DNA of 39,755 bases, from NCBI GenBank assembly GCA_902536485.1, contig CACAXP010000007.1, positions 1-39,755 on the forward strand, in the 5' to 3' direction. The notes under the pieces are model-generated. The model was given only the letters and a program-made list of their open reading frames with translations. It was not told the origin of the DNA and made no database searches. This stretch comes from an uncultured Alphaproteobacteria bacterium (lineage in GTDB: Bacteria; Pseudomonadota; Alphaproteobacteria; Methylaequorales; Methylaequoraceae). The first letter of the stretch is position 1. Every line of letters begins with the position of its first letter. A program made the translations under genes and the position numbers. This document shows positions 27,311 to 37,767 of the stretch, piece after piece.

Positions 27311-29025
27311 TACATACTTTTTGGTGAGCTAATTTTTAAAAGTGATAGTCCTTTATTGAGTGTCATACTAACTACTTTTACCAGTATAAGCCTTGATTTT
27401 GTTAAGTCATTATTATCAGTTATTATTTTATTTTTATTATCTATGTTTCCTAGACCCCAATAATTATGAAAAGTTTTTGAAAGATCATATAAATAATTTG
27501 TAATTCTATGGGGTTCAAAATATTCAGCAGAATTTTTAATTACATTATAGAAATTACAAATATATTTAATGAGCATTTTTTCTTCATGTAAAATTAAATA
27601 ATCTAATTTATACTCTCCTTTTTCAATTTCTTTAATTTCTTTTTTTGGTATCTCTAATATTGACATACACCTTGCATAGGCGTATTGAACATAAAAAACA
27701 GGATTATCTTTATTCTTAATTTTTAATGAGTCAAAGTCAAAGTCAATCGTTTTATCAGCATTTCTCGAAATCATCATAAACCTTAACGCGTCTACTCCCA
27801 CTTCTTTTATGACTTCACGCATTGTTATATAATCACCTTTACGTTTTGACATTTTTAACTTTTCGCCTTTTTTAATCAAATTCACCAGAGAAGTAAGTTT
27901 AATATCAAAAATATAGTCGTGTTTGATAAGCTGTGATAGTGCACTTTTTAAGCGTTTTACATACCCAAAATGATCTACGCCCCATATATTAATTAAAATT
28001 TCAAATTTTCTTTTTATTTTATCTGTATGATACAGTAAATCAGACATAAAATAGGTTACCTCTCCACTTGGCTTCATTAATGCCCTGTCAGAATCATCTC
28101 CAAATTTTTTAGAACAAAAAAGAAGTTGTTCTTTTTGCTCCCAATCTTCACTAGATATGTTTTTTGGCTTTTCTTGAAAACCATAATAAGCTAATTTCAA
28201 CTCTAATAATTTATTTTTAAGTTTTTTAATATTATCTGACGAAGAAATACTCTTCTCTGAAACAAAGTTATCGTGGTTTATATTAAGATCGACTAAATCT
28301 TTTTTAATATCACTTAAAATTATTTCTAAAATCTTTTCCTCTTTTTCTTTTAGTTCGCTTGATTTTTTTAATGCAAACTTATTGAATATTTTTTTTGCAA
28401 TATTTTTTAAATATTCACCAGGATACAAATCATCAGGTAGTGGATTTTCTGAATCTTCCAGTAAATTTTCAACATGAAAAAGTATTGTTTTATTAAGTTT
28501 TTTTATTTGTTCACCAGCGTCATTTATGTAATATTCTTTTGTAATATTGTGGCCAACCTCTTGTAAAACTGAAGACATTGCATCACCCAAAACTGCTCCT
28601 CTAGCATGACCAATATGCATCAAACCTGTTGGGTTTGCAGATACAAACTCAATGCAGATAGATTTTGTTTTTAAATTATAATTATATGAACCATCAAGTT
28701 TAATGAATTGACTTAATTGATTTTGCCAAAACAAATTTGAAAAAAAAATATTAATAAAACCTGGCTTTATTACTTCAACTTTTAATACATACTTATCTTT
28801 CCTAAGTTCAATTGATATTAATTCTGCTAACTTTTCAGGCGAAATTTTAAAAAATTTAGAAAAAACCAAGGCTACATTGGATGACAAGTCACCAAAATTT
28901 TGCTTTTGCGATATTTCAACATTAAAAAAATGCTTTTCTAAAAAGTCACTTTCAAGATTCATTTTTTCAAGTAATTTTATTACTATTTCAAAAATCTCTT
29001 TCTTTAAATATTCCTGAAATAACAT
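27310..29025 (-). CDS. argS: arginyl-tRNA synthetase
   Basis: VSANPTGLMHIGHARGAVLGDAMSSVL, INIWGVDHFGYVKRLKSAL, KMSKRKGDYITM. Confidence 0.98.
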   Translation of the reverse strand: MLFQEYLKKEIFEIVIKLLEKMNLESDFLEKHFFNVEISQKQNFGDLSSNVALVFSKFFKISPEKLAELISIELRKDKYVLKVEVIKPGFINIFFSNLFWQNQLSQFIKLDGSYNYNLKTKSICIEFVSANPTGLMHIGHARGAVLGDAMSSVLQEVGHNITKEYYINDAGEQIKKLNKTILFHVENLLEDSENPLPDDLYPGEYLKNIAKKIFNKFALKKSSELKEKEEKILEIILSDIKKDLVDLNINHDNFVSEKSISSSDNIKKLKNKLLELKLAYYGFQEKPKNISSEDWEQKEQLLFCSKKFGDDSDRALMKPSGEVTYFMSDLLYHTDKIKRKFEILINIWGVDHFGYVKRLKSALSQLIKHDYIFDIKLTSLVNLIKKGEKLKMSKRKGDYITMREVIKEVGVDALRFMMISRNADKTIDFDFDSLKIKNKDNPVFYVQYAYARCMSILEIPKKEIKEIEKGEYKLDYLILHEEKMLIKYICNFYNVIKNSAEYFEPHRITNYLYDLSKTFHNYWGLGNIDNKNKIITDNNDLTKSRLILVKVVSMTLNKGLSLLKISSPKSM

Positions 29026-30164
29026 TAAAAACTATACAAATCAAAAAATTTACGGTGAGTATTTATTGCATAATTATCTGTCATCCCAGAAATATAATCA
29101 CAAACATTTGTAAATTTTTGATTGTTATTTGTAAATCTATTCCAATTACTCGGCATTAAGCTTGGTTCTTCAATAAATAAATCGAATAGATCAGATATTA
29201 TTTTTTTTGCTTTTATTGTCATAGTTCTTATTTTGGGATGTAGGTACATATTATTTTTTAAAAAAAGCTTTAATTTTTTTTCTTCTTCTATCATATCATC
29301 GCTTAAAGATACAATTTTAACTTTTTGACATTCAATATCATCCGAAAATTTAATTTTATACTTTTGGATATTTTCTTTAGTATTTTGTATCAAATCATTC
29401 ATCATTATTTTTATTAAATTTCTTACTAATTCATATCTTATCCTTGAAGAATCATTTAATTTATTCTTCTTTATTCTTTTTAAAACAGATTTTACTAAGT
29501 CAATTTCGGAAAGCTCATCAATGGAAAAAAAACCTGCATGCAACCCATCGTCAATATCATTATTATTATATGCTATATCATCACAAATTGAGGAAAGTTG
29601 AGATTCAAAAGAACCATTTTTTGCCAAATTACCATTAAAAAATAAAATAAAATCTGAAATATACTCTGGAACTTTAAATTTAATAGGACCATTATGTTTT
29701 AAAATACCATCTAGCGTTTCAAAAGTAAGATTTAAACCATCAAAACCTGAATATTTTTTTTCAAGTTTGGTTAAGATTTTTAAAGCATGAAAATTGTGGT
29801 TAAATCCACCATTTTTTTTCATTTTAAGATTTAGTTCATCCTCACCAGCATGTCCAAAGGGTGTGTGACCAAGGTCATGTGCCAATGAAATAGACTCAAC
29901 TAAATCATCATTAACTCTAAATACTTTTGCTATTGATCTAGCCAACTGAGAAACCTCAATACTATGAGACAGTCTTGTTCTAAAAAAATCTTCTTTATTA
30001 TAAACAAATACTTGTGTTTTGTATTTTAATCTTCTAAACGCGGAACTATGAATTATCCTATCCCTATCTCTCATAAAACAAGTCCTGAAAGAGTCTTCCT
30101 TCTCAGAAAAAACTCTACCCTTAGATTTTTTATAATTTATTGAAAAATTTGAATATTCTTTCAT
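29025..30164 (-). CDS. dgt: dGTPase-family HD phosphohydrolase (dGTP triphosphohydrolase-like)
   Basis: RDRIIHSSAFRRLKYKTQVF, RLSHSIEVSQLARSIAKVF, LAHDLGHTPFGHAGEDEL, ICDDIAYNNNDIDDGL. Confidence 0.93.
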   Translation of the reverse strand: MKEYSNFSINYKKSKGRVFSEKEDSFRTCFMRDRDRIIHSSAFRRLKYKTQVFVYNKEDFFRTRLSHSIEVSQLARSIAKVFRVNDDLVESISLAHDLGHTPFGHAGEDELNLKMKKNGGFNHNFHALKILTKLEKKYSGFDGLNLTFETLDGILKHNGPIKFKVPEYISDFILFFNGNLAKNGSFESQLSSICDDIAYNNNDIDDGLHAGFFSIDELSEIDLVKSVLKRIKKNKLNDSSRIRYELVRNLIKIMMNDLIQNTKENIQKYKIKFSDDIECQKVKIVSLSDDMIEEEKKLKLFLKNNMYLHPKIRTMTIKAKKIISDLFDLFIEEPSLMPSNWNRFTNNNQKFTNVCDYISGMTDNYAINTHRKFFDLYSF

Positions 30165-30209
30165 AATATATTATGTAATTATTATTAACATAAATTTGTA
30201 TTTTGTATA

Positions 30210-30527
30210 ATGTTTGATGTATCTAAATCTGCCCTTAAACGAATCGTTGAAGTTTCGAAGAGAAAAAAAAAAAAGTTTTTTAGAATCTCTATTGACGGTG
30301 GCGGTTGTCAGGGCTTTTCTTATAAATTTGATTTTGATGATAAAATTAGTGAAAATGATAAAGTCTTAGATTACAGTGAAGTTAAAATTTTAATTGACTC
30401 AACATCACTTGGTTTTATAAATGATGCCAAACTAGATTTTGTTGAGGATATGATTGGATCTTATTTTAAAATATCAAACCCCAAAGCAACATCTACTTGT
30501 GGTTGTGGAATTTCATTTTCCGTTTAA
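30210..30527 (+). CDS. erpA: iron-sulfur cluster insertion protein (ErpA/IscA type)
   Basis: ISIDGGGCQGFSYKFDFD ... KATSTCGCGISFSV; three conserved cysteines. Confidence 0.92.
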   Translation: MFDVSKSALKRIVEVSKRKKKKFFRISIDGGGCQGFSYKFDFDDKISENDKVLDYSEVKILIDSTSLGFINDAKLDFVEDMIGSYFKISNPKATSTCGCGISFSV

Positions 30528-30530
30528 AAA

Positions 30531-31310
30531 ATGATCGTATGTTCTTGGAACATTAACTCTGTAAGAATGAGGGAAAACCTCTTATTAGAATTAATTAACT
30601 CATTGAACCCAGATGTTGTTTTTTTACAAGAAATCAAATGTCAAGACAATGAATTTCCATTACTTTACAAGGAAAAAAATTATAATCTAGTGATTAATGG
30701 TGAAAAAGGAAAATATGGAGTTGCAATTCTAATAAAGAAAAAAATTGAGTTTGAAGAAATTAATTTCGAGTCTGATATTTTTAAATTTGAAGCTAGAATT
30801 TGCGGGATAAGGGTTAAAAATAATTTAAATTTACATTTAATTAATATTTATGCACCTAACGGAAATCCAATAGAGTCTAAAGATAAGTTTTCTTATAAAA
30901 TTAAATGGTATGGTGAACTACACAAAGTCATAAAAAAACTTATTAATTCTAAAACTAATTTGATTCTTGCTGGAGACTTTAATGTAATTGAACATCCGGA
31001 TGATGTCCAAGACTTCGACAAATGGCAAAAAGACGCCTTAGGTCATATTTCATGTAGAAAAAAATTTAGAGAGATTCTATTTTCAGGTCTAACAAATATA
31101 GTTAGATTATTTTATAAACCAGGAGAAATTTATTCATTCTGGGATTATCAAAAAGCTAGTTGGGAAAGAAACTATGGCCTTTTAATTGATCATTTTTTAC
31201 TTTCACCTAAGCTTTCATGTCTAGTAGAAAGTATTTTTTTTGAAAAAGAGTATAGAGGAAAACAAAAACCCTCAGACCACATTCCATTATGGATTAAACT
31301 ATTAACATAA
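30531..31310 (+). CDS. xthA: exodeoxyribonuclease III
   Basis: MIVCSWNINSVRMR, FLQEIKCQDNEFP, LAGDFNVIEHPDDV, WDYQKASWERNYGLLIDHFLLSP, SDHIPLWIKL. Confidence 0.96.
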   Translation: MIVCSWNINSVRMRENLLLELINSLNPDVVFLQEIKCQDNEFPLLYKEKNYNLVINGEKGKYGVAILIKKKIEFEEINFESDIFKFEARICGIRVKNNLNLHLINIYAPNGNPIESKDKFSYKIKWYGELHKVIKKLINSKTNLILAGDFNVIEHPDDVQDFDKWQKDALGHISCRKKFREILFSGLTNIVRLFYKPGEIYSFWDYQKASWERNYGLLIDHFLLSPKLSCLVESIFFEKEYRGKQKPSDHIPLWIKLLT

Positions 31311-31313
31311 TAT

Positions 31314-33029
31314 TTAAATATCTGAATACGTTTTCTTTTCTTTTAAGGCTCCTGGGTGAGTAACCGCCCCATATCTTGCTGAGCCAACGCTTTGGGAAAA
31401 TTTCCATAATGCTCCAGAAGCAAAATCGTTTTCCTTAACTTTAAGTTTTTTATTCCTTTTTTCTAATTCATTTTTATCAACATTCAAATTAATCAAGCCT
31501 TTGTCTGCATCAATTTCAATGATGTCACCGTCTTGAACTAATGCTATAGGCCCTCTCACTGCAGCTTCTGGGCTTATATGCCCAATACAAAGGCCCCTTG
31601 TTGCACCTGAGAATCTTCCATCTGTTATTAAAGCAACTTTATCACCCATTCCTTGACCATATATGGCAGCCGTAGTTGCTAACATCTCTCTCATTCCTGG
31701 ACCACCTCTTGGTCCTTCATATCTAATAACAATTACATCACCCTCTGAATAATCACCCTTACTTACCGCTTCAAATGCATCTTCTTCACAATCAAAACAT
31801 CTTGCTTGACCTTTAAATTTCAATGATTTCATTCCAGCAACTTTTACTATTGAACCGTCAGGAGCCAGGTTTCCACTCAAGCCAACAACACCTCCAGTAT
31901 GGGAAATTGGGTTTTCCGTTGAATAGACTATTTCTTGAGATTGAAAATTAATTTCTACGTCTTTAAGATTTTCCTGTAAAGTTTTCCCCGTAACTGTAAG
32001 ACAATCACCTTTTAAAAAACCTCCATCAAGAAGTGATTTCAAAATAATTGGCACTCCACCAATTTCGTAAAGATCTTTAGCCAAAAATTTACCTCCAGGC
32101 TTTAAGTCAACAATATACGGCGTTTCTTTAAAAATTTTTGCTACATCAAACATATCAAATTTAATACCTATTTCATTTGCCAATGCAGGTAAATGTAGAG
32201 CCGCGTTAGTGGAGCCACCACTACAAGCAACAACTCTAGCTGCATTAATTAATGAATCTCTTGTAACTATATCTCTGGGTTTTATTTGTTTCTTAATTAA
32301 TTCCATCACACGGAAACCTGAATCAAACGCAAATTCATCTCTTGATTCGTATGGTGCTGGAGTTGATGATGACCCTGGTAATGCAAGCCCTATAGCTTCT
32401 GCAACACAAGCCATGGTGTTAGCGGTAAATTGTCCACCACATGAACCAGCTGATGGACAGGCGACTTTCTCAAGATCACAAAGTTCTTTTTCAGAAATTT
32501 TCTTAGCATCGTATTCTCCAACTGCTTCAAAAACATCCTGGACCGTAACTTCTTTATTTTTATATTTCCCAGGAAGTATTGATCCACCATACAAAAATAC
32601 AGATGGAACATTCAATCTCAACATCGCCATCATTAATCCAGGAAGAGATTTGTCGCATCCTGCTATACCAACCAAACCATCATAACAATGACCACGAATA
32701 GCAACCTCAACAGAATCAGCAATTATTTCTCTAGAAACTAGTGAAGATTTCATTCCCTCATGTCCCATTGCTATACCATCAGTAACTGTTATAGTTGTAA
32801 ATTCTCTTGGTGTTCCTTTATTTTTTTTTACACCATTCTTTGTGGCTTGCGCTTGTCTAGAAAGTGAGATATTACAAGGCGCAGATTCGTTCCAGCACGT
32901 GGCTACTCCAACAAAAGGCTGGCCTATTTCTTCTTCAGTAAGACCCATCGCATAATAATAAGATCTATGAGGTGAGCTTTTTGGTCCTTCACTTACATGT
33001 CTACTAGGTAATTTAGATTTATCTATCAT
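31314..33029 (-). CDS. ilvD: dihydroxy-acid dehydratase
   Basis: [104 protein letters not shown]. Confidence 0.98.
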   Translation of the reverse strand: MIDKSKLPSRHVSEGPKSSPHRSYYYAMGLTEEEIGQPFVGVATCWNESAPCNISLSRQAQATKNGVKKNKGTPREFTTITVTDGIAMGHEGMKSSLVSREIIADSVEVAIRGHCYDGLVGIAGCDKSLPGLMMAMLRLNVPSVFLYGGSILPGKYKNKEVTVQDVFEAVGEYDAKKISEKELCDLEKVACPSAGSCGGQFTANTMACVAEAIGLALPGSSSTPAPYESRDEFAFDSGFRVMELIKKQIKPRDIVTRDSLINAARVVACSGGSTNAALHLPALANEIGIKFDMFDVAKIFKETPYIVDLKPGGKFLAKDLYEIGGVPIILKSLLDGGFLKGDCLTVTGKTLQENLKDVEINFQSQEIVYSTENPISHTGGVVGLSGNLAPDGSIVKVAGMKSLKFKGQARCFDCEEDAFEAVSKGDYSEGDVIVIRYEGPRGGPGMREMLATTAAIYGQGMGDKVALITDGRFSGATRGLCIGHISPEAAVRGPIALVQDGDIIEIDADKGLINLNVDKNELEKRNKKLKVKENDFASGALWKFSQSVGSARYGAVTHPGALKEKKTYSDI

Positions 33030-33800
33030 TTATTTACAGTTATAAATTAGTTTTAAAAAAACACTTAAAAATTTTGTTTTATCATCAAAAAAGGCAAAAT
33101 GTCCCGTATTATTTAAAATTAATCTTTCGGAACCAAAAATAGATTCTGAAAAATTTAAAAAAGACTTAGAGCCAAACATATATAATTTTCTTCTAAAAAA
33201 AATTCTGAAAAATTGAAGAAGAATAGTTTTTTTTGATAACAAAACGGTATCTTTAGATAAATCATAAAAAGCTTTTGATGAAGTTTTTTTTAAAGAGTTT
33301 GACCATAATCTGATTGTACTCTGGCCAGATCGTTCACAAATTCCAACAAGTTTGTTAAATTTATTATCAAATTCATTCATATTATAACTTATGGTTTTTT
33401 TTGTAATCGTACCAGTATCATATTCTGTAAGATTTCCTTCATAATTAAAAAATTTTTTAATTTTCTTTTTTTGCTTTATCTTTTTAGCAATTAGTATAGG
33501 GATTATACCTCCAACCGAATGTGAAAAAAAAACAAGGTTGCATAAATTTTTCCTTAATATAAGTAACACGATTGAATTTGCACAATTAATTAAAGAAAAT
33601 TTACCATTAAATTTATCATTATTATGTCCTGGCAATTCTGCAATCAAAAGTTGATATTTTTTATCTAATTTTTTAATTAAAAAATCAAAATCATCACTCG
33701 AGTTACCCATTCCATAAAAAAAAAGAATAGTTTTAAAATTAGAAGAAATTCTTTTTTTATTTGAGACTAGAATTAAATCTTTAAATTTAATTTTATACAT
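33030..33800 (-). CDS. alpha/beta hydrolase
   Basis: ILFFYGMGNSSDDF, LIAELPGHN, nucleophile elbow FFSHSVGG, FFNYEGNLTEYD, C-terminal NTGHFAFFDD. Confidence 0.8.
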   Translation of the reverse strand: MYKIKFKDLILVSNKKRISSNFKTILFFYGMGNSSDDFDFLIKKLDKKYQLLIAELPGHNNDKFNGKFSLINCANSIVLLILRKNLCNLVFFSHSVGGIIPILIAKKIKQKKKIKKFFNYEGNLTEYDTGTITKKTISYNMNEFDNKFNKLVGICERSGQSTIRLWSNSLKKTSSKAFYDLSKDTVLLSKKTILLQFFRIFFRRKLYMFGSKSFLNFSESIFGSERLILNNTGHFAFFDDKTKFLSVFLKLIYNCK

Positions 33801-36393
33801 TTTTTAAAAATTCTAAATTCTTTTTTGCTTCAACTAATTTTTTTCTATTCTCTTCAACAACCTTAGTTGGCGCCTTATCGACAAAATTTCTATTATTAAG
33901 TTTCTTTTCAAAAAAAATAATCTCTTTTTTATAAAAATCAATTTTCTTCTTTATTTTTGATTCCTCTATTATCGTTTGACCATTTTCAGATACATTAAAT
34001 TTAATTTTTGAGCTTATAGTAAACTTTGATTCATGGTCTAGCGTTCTGTATGTAATTTTATCAAAATTAAATAAAGATAAAAGTAAGATACTATTATCAT
34101 CAATCCATGGAACTTTATTTTTTGAAAAGATTAATAGCGAAGATTTTGTCAGATTTTTTCCCGGAAAGTCAGTCCTTATATCTTTTACAAGTTTTATAAA
34201 TTTATTAAAATTGATTATTTCTTTGGCAGATATTTTATTTTTACTAAAAAAGTTATCATCAAAACTCTCTGAAAAAAGACTATTATTTGCAAATTTGAGC
34301 TTTAAAGATATTTCCTCAGTCACAAATGGAATTATAGGATTAAGAAAATTCAAAATTACTTTAAATAATTGACTGAAATTACTAGAAATTTCTTTTTTAT
34401 TTTTTTCATCTTTTAAATAAATTTTACAAAACTCAAGATAAAGGTCACAAAAATCATTCCATACAAAGTGGTATAATTCATTTAGTAGTAAGTTAAATTT
34501 ATATTCACTCAAATTTTTTAAGATTTTTCTTTTGGTTTCATTCAATCTGAAAATTATCCAGTTGTTTATTGGAAGTTTATTATTTTTAAAATTATATTTT
34601 TTATCCAAACTAAAATCATTGAATTCATAAAATCTTGCAACATTCCAGATTTTCGTGATGAAATTTCTGCTGTTTTCAACAAGTTTATTAGACAACTTTA
34701 TATCTCTTCCCTGAGTTGAGAGGTTAGCAAGGGTAAATCTTAAAGAATCTGAACCATAAATTTTAGCCATTTCAATAGGATCAATTACGTTACCCCTTGA
34801 TTTTGACATTTTTTCACCCTTTTCGTCTTTAACAAGCGGATGAATATAGATGTTTTTGAATGGTATTTTTTTCATAAAAAATAATCCCATCATTATCATT
34901 CTTGCTACCCAGAAAAAAATTATATCAAATCCAGTAACCAGTACATCAGACGGATAATACTTAGATAATATTTTATTTTTTTGCGGCCAGTTAAGTGTTG
35001 AAAAAGGCCAAAGAGCTGAAGAAAACCATGTATCTAAAACATCAGATTCTTGGTGACTAATCTTACCTTTTATTCGTTTTTTCTTTAAAATATCTTTTGC
35101 ATGATTTAAATCTTTAGCTGCAATTTTGTGACCATCATCTGTATACCAAATAGGAATACGGTGCCCCCACCAAATTTGTCTAGAGATACACCATGGCTCA
35201 ATATTATTAATCCAATGTCTAAATGTATTCATCCATGATTCGGGATGAAATTTAATTTCTTTCTTTTTAATTGATTCTAAAACTTGATTACACAGTTTTT
35301 TTGAATCTAAAAACCATTGTTTTGTTAATAATGGTTCAATAACCTCACCAGTTCTCTCTCCAATAGGGACAAACATTTTATTATTTTCTATTTTAGTTAA
35401 CTGTCCATTTTCTTTTAAAACTTTAATTATAGATTTCCTTGCCTCATATCTATCCATCCCGGTAAACATATTCGGAACGGAAGAATTTAAATTTGCTTGC
35501 TTATCAAAAATATTTATAAGATTTAAATTATGTTTTTTTGCAATTAAAAAATCGTTAAAGTCGTGTGCAGGAGTTATTTTAACTGCACCTGAACCTTTAG
35601 AAGGATCTGCATACTCATCCGCAATTATGTGAACGTATCTTTCTGTTAAAGGAATTATCGCTTTTTTTCCTATGTATGACTTTAACGCTCGGTTTTTTGG
35701 ATGCACGGCAATAGCGACATCACCAAACATTGTTTCTGGTCTTGTAGTAGCAACCTCTATAAAATCATCAGTTTCTTTTATATAATATTTAAAAAACCAT
35801 AAGCTTCCATCGACTTCTTTTTGATTAACTTCTAAATCTGAAATTGCAGTTTGTAGTTTTGGATCCCAGTTCACCAACCTTTCATCTTGATAAATATACC
35901 CATCATTAAAAAGTTGAATAAATGCTTCCTTAACGGCATTACTGCATTCTTCATCTAAAGTAAACTTACTTATGGACCAATCAATGGCGGTTCCAAGTTT
36001 TTGAAGCTGATCAACAATTTTATTACCGGACTTTTCTTTCCATTCCCATATTTGCTTTAGAAATTCTTCCCTACCCAGATCATTTTTATTTTTTTTTTTG
36101 TCGCTTATTAATTTTTTTTCAACAAGGATTTCTGTTGCAATACCTGCATGATCCGTCCCTGGTTGCCAAAGAACATTCATTCCTAGTTTTTTGTTAAATC
36201 TAATAAGAATGTCTTGAAGAGTAAAAGTTAGTGCATGACCCATATGCAAACTTCCAGTAACATTCGGCGGAGGCATAATTATTGTATAGGGTTTAGAATT
36301 ATCAGAATCTTTAAATGAAAAGAGTTTTTCTTTTTCCCATTTAGCTAGAATTTTTTTTTCTATTTCTATAAAGTTTAATCTTTTATCCAACAT
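33793..36393 (-). CDS. valS: valyl-tRNA synthetase
   Basis: PPPNVTGSLHMGHALTFTLQDIL, ATTRPETMFGDVAIAVHP, VLDTWFSSALWPFSTL, GEKMSKSRGNVIDP; C-terminal coiled coil. Confidence 0.98.
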   Translation of the reverse strand: MLDKRLNFIEIEKKILAKWEKEKLFSFKDSDNSKPYTIIMPPPNVTGSLHMGHALTFTLQDILIRFNKKLGMNVLWQPGTDHAGIATEILVEKKLISDKKKNKNDLGREEFLKQIWEWKEKSGNKIVDQLQKLGTAIDWSISKFTLDEECSNAVKEAFIQLFNDGYIYQDERLVNWDPKLQTAISDLEVNQKEVDGSLWFFKYYIKETDDFIEVATTRPETMFGDVAIAVHPKNRALKSYIGKKAIIPLTERYVHIIADEYADPSKGSGAVKITPAHDFNDFLIAKKHNLNLINIFDKQANLNSSVPNMFTGMDRYEARKSIIKVLKENGQLTKIENNKMFVPIGERTGEVIEPLLTKQWFLDSKKLCNQVLESIKKKEIKFHPESWMNTFRHWINNIEPWCISRQIWWGHRIPIWYTDDGHKIAAKDLNHAKDILKKKRIKGKISHQESDVLDTWFSSALWPFSTLNWPQKNKILSKYYPSDVLVTGFDIIFFWVARMIMMGLFFMKKIPFKNIYIHPLVKDEKGEKMSKSRGNVIDPIEMAKIYGSDSLRFTLANLSTQGRDIKLSNKLVENSRNFITKIWNVARFYEFNDFSLDKKYNFKNNKLPINNWIIFRLNETKRKILKNLSEYKFNLLLNELYHFVWNDFCDLYLEFCKIYLKDEKNKKEISSNFSQLFKVILNFLNPIIPFVTEEISLKLKFANNSLFSESFDDNFFSKNKISAKEIINFNKFIKLVKDIRTDFPGKNLTKSSLLIFSKNKVPWIDDNSILLLSLFNFDKITYRTLDHESKFTISSKIKFNVSENGQTIIEESKIKKKIDFYKKEIIFFEKKLNNRNFVDKAPTKVVEENRKKLVEAKKNLEFLKNV

Positions 36394-36398
36394 ATTTA

Positions 36399-37763
36399 TT
36401 ACTCAATTATGTCCAACCATTTACCTTTAACTGAGTTATAATTTTTTTCATCATCGAATAAAATAACATTCAAATTTAAATCCTTTGCATTAAGTTTGCC
36501 TAAATGAAAGAGAAGTTCATAGTATGATATAAAATAATCTTTGTAAGACATAACAAGACCTAGCGATGACTCCAACAATTCTTGTTCTCCATTCAAAACA
36601 TCTAAGGTTGTTCTTTCACCAAGTTGAAGTTCTTGTTTTAGACCCTCAAGATAGATTTTGTTAGATTCAATCTGTTTTTTGAAAGCATTGATTTTAGAAA
36701 GTGAATAATCAATAGAAGACTTTGATGTAGTCAAGTTAGATTCTAAATTTTTACTTTCAAGTTTTAATAATTCAATTTCTGCTGTTGCTTGTTTTCGTAT
36801 ACCTCTGATTTCCGAGGATGCTAATCCTGAACGATAAATAGGAATATCAATTTTTGCAAATGCTGAGAGCACTTCCCTTTTACTATCAGTTCTGAAATAA
36901 CCCTCATTAACTTTTGCCTCAGCTTCAAGTTTGACTGATGGAAGTTGTTTTCTTTTTAAAGACTGAATTTGTTTTTCATATGATTTAATTTTATACCTAA
37001 GGCCCCTAATTTTGGGGTTACTCTTTAAGGCACTTTTTTTTAATTTATCTATTTTCCAGTTTCTTTTTTTTAATGGTATTTCAATTTTTGGGTTATCAGG
37101 CTCTTTACCAAATACTGAAAGAAAATTTGCTTTCAATGAATTAAGATTATTCCTTGACTCTAATTTTTCAGATTCTGCGAGAGAAAGCCTCGCCTCAGCG
37201 ATAGAAACATCAGTCATTGTAACCTCGCCTATTTCAAACTGCTCTTTTGTTAATTCTAATTGTCTTTTGAGAACCTCTACATTCTTATTTTTAAGAATTA
37301 AATTTGAACTTTCAGTAGCAAAGTCGGCATACAATCTTATTCCCTCTAGAAAAACCTCTTGCTCAATATTTCTTAAATAAAAACGTTGTGAAAAAATTTC
37401 ATTTTTTGATATTTGAATTTCACTAAAACTACTGCCTCCATCAAATATGTTTTGTGAGATTACAACACCTTTATTAGTTTCTGTTCTTATACCATCTGAA
37501 GTAATGTTAAATCCTTTAGAGATTGTATCAATCTTACCTTTTTGATAATAACCTGATATTTCTGGTCTAAAATTAGAAAAAGCTCTAGGTAATAATTCAT
37601 CCTTTGATTTCAGAATTTCCCTTTCATATTTAATTTTAGGGTTGTAATCGTAAAGACTTGCTAAAGACTCTGACAAATCAGAACCTATATAAACCTCATT
37701 AGAGAAAACAGTGGTTTTGAATATAAGTGCAACCAATAAAATAAAAAATATTTTCATGTTCAT
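36399..37763 (-). CDS. tolC: TolC family outer-membrane efflux protein
   Basis: Signal peptide; ELTKEQFEIGEVTMTDVSIAEARLSLAESE and LKQELQLGERTTLDVLNGEQELLES repeats. Confidence 0.93.
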   Translation of the reverse strand: MNMKIFFILLVALIFKTTVFSNEVYIGSDLSESLASLYDYNPKIKYEREILKSKDELLPRAFSNFRPEISGYYQKGKIDTISKGFNITSDGIRTETNKGVVISQNIFDGGSSFSEIQISKNEIFSQRFYLRNIEQEVFLEGIRLYADFATESSNLILKNKNVEVLKRQLELTKEQFEIGEVTMTDVSIAEARLSLAESEKLESRNNLNSLKANFLSVFGKEPDNPKIEIPLKKRNWKIDKLKKSALKSNPKIRGLRYKIKSYEKQIQSLKRKQLPSVKLEAEAKVNEGYFRTDSKREVLSAFAKIDIPIYRSGLASSEIRGIRKQATAEIELLKLESKNLESNLTTSKSSIDYSLSKINAFKKQIESNKIYLEGLKQELQLGERTTLDVLNGEQELLESSLGLVMSYKDYFISYYELLFHLGKLNAKDLNLNVILFDDEKNYNSVKGKWLDIIE

Positions 37764-37767
37764 AATC

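Noticed and set aside
32209-32685. 158-aa plus-strand ORF
   Set aside because: Antisense to the conserved core of ilvD; shadow ORF of a less AT-rich gene.
37012-37380. 122-aa plus-strand ORF
   Set aside because: Antisense to tolC; no recognisable family.
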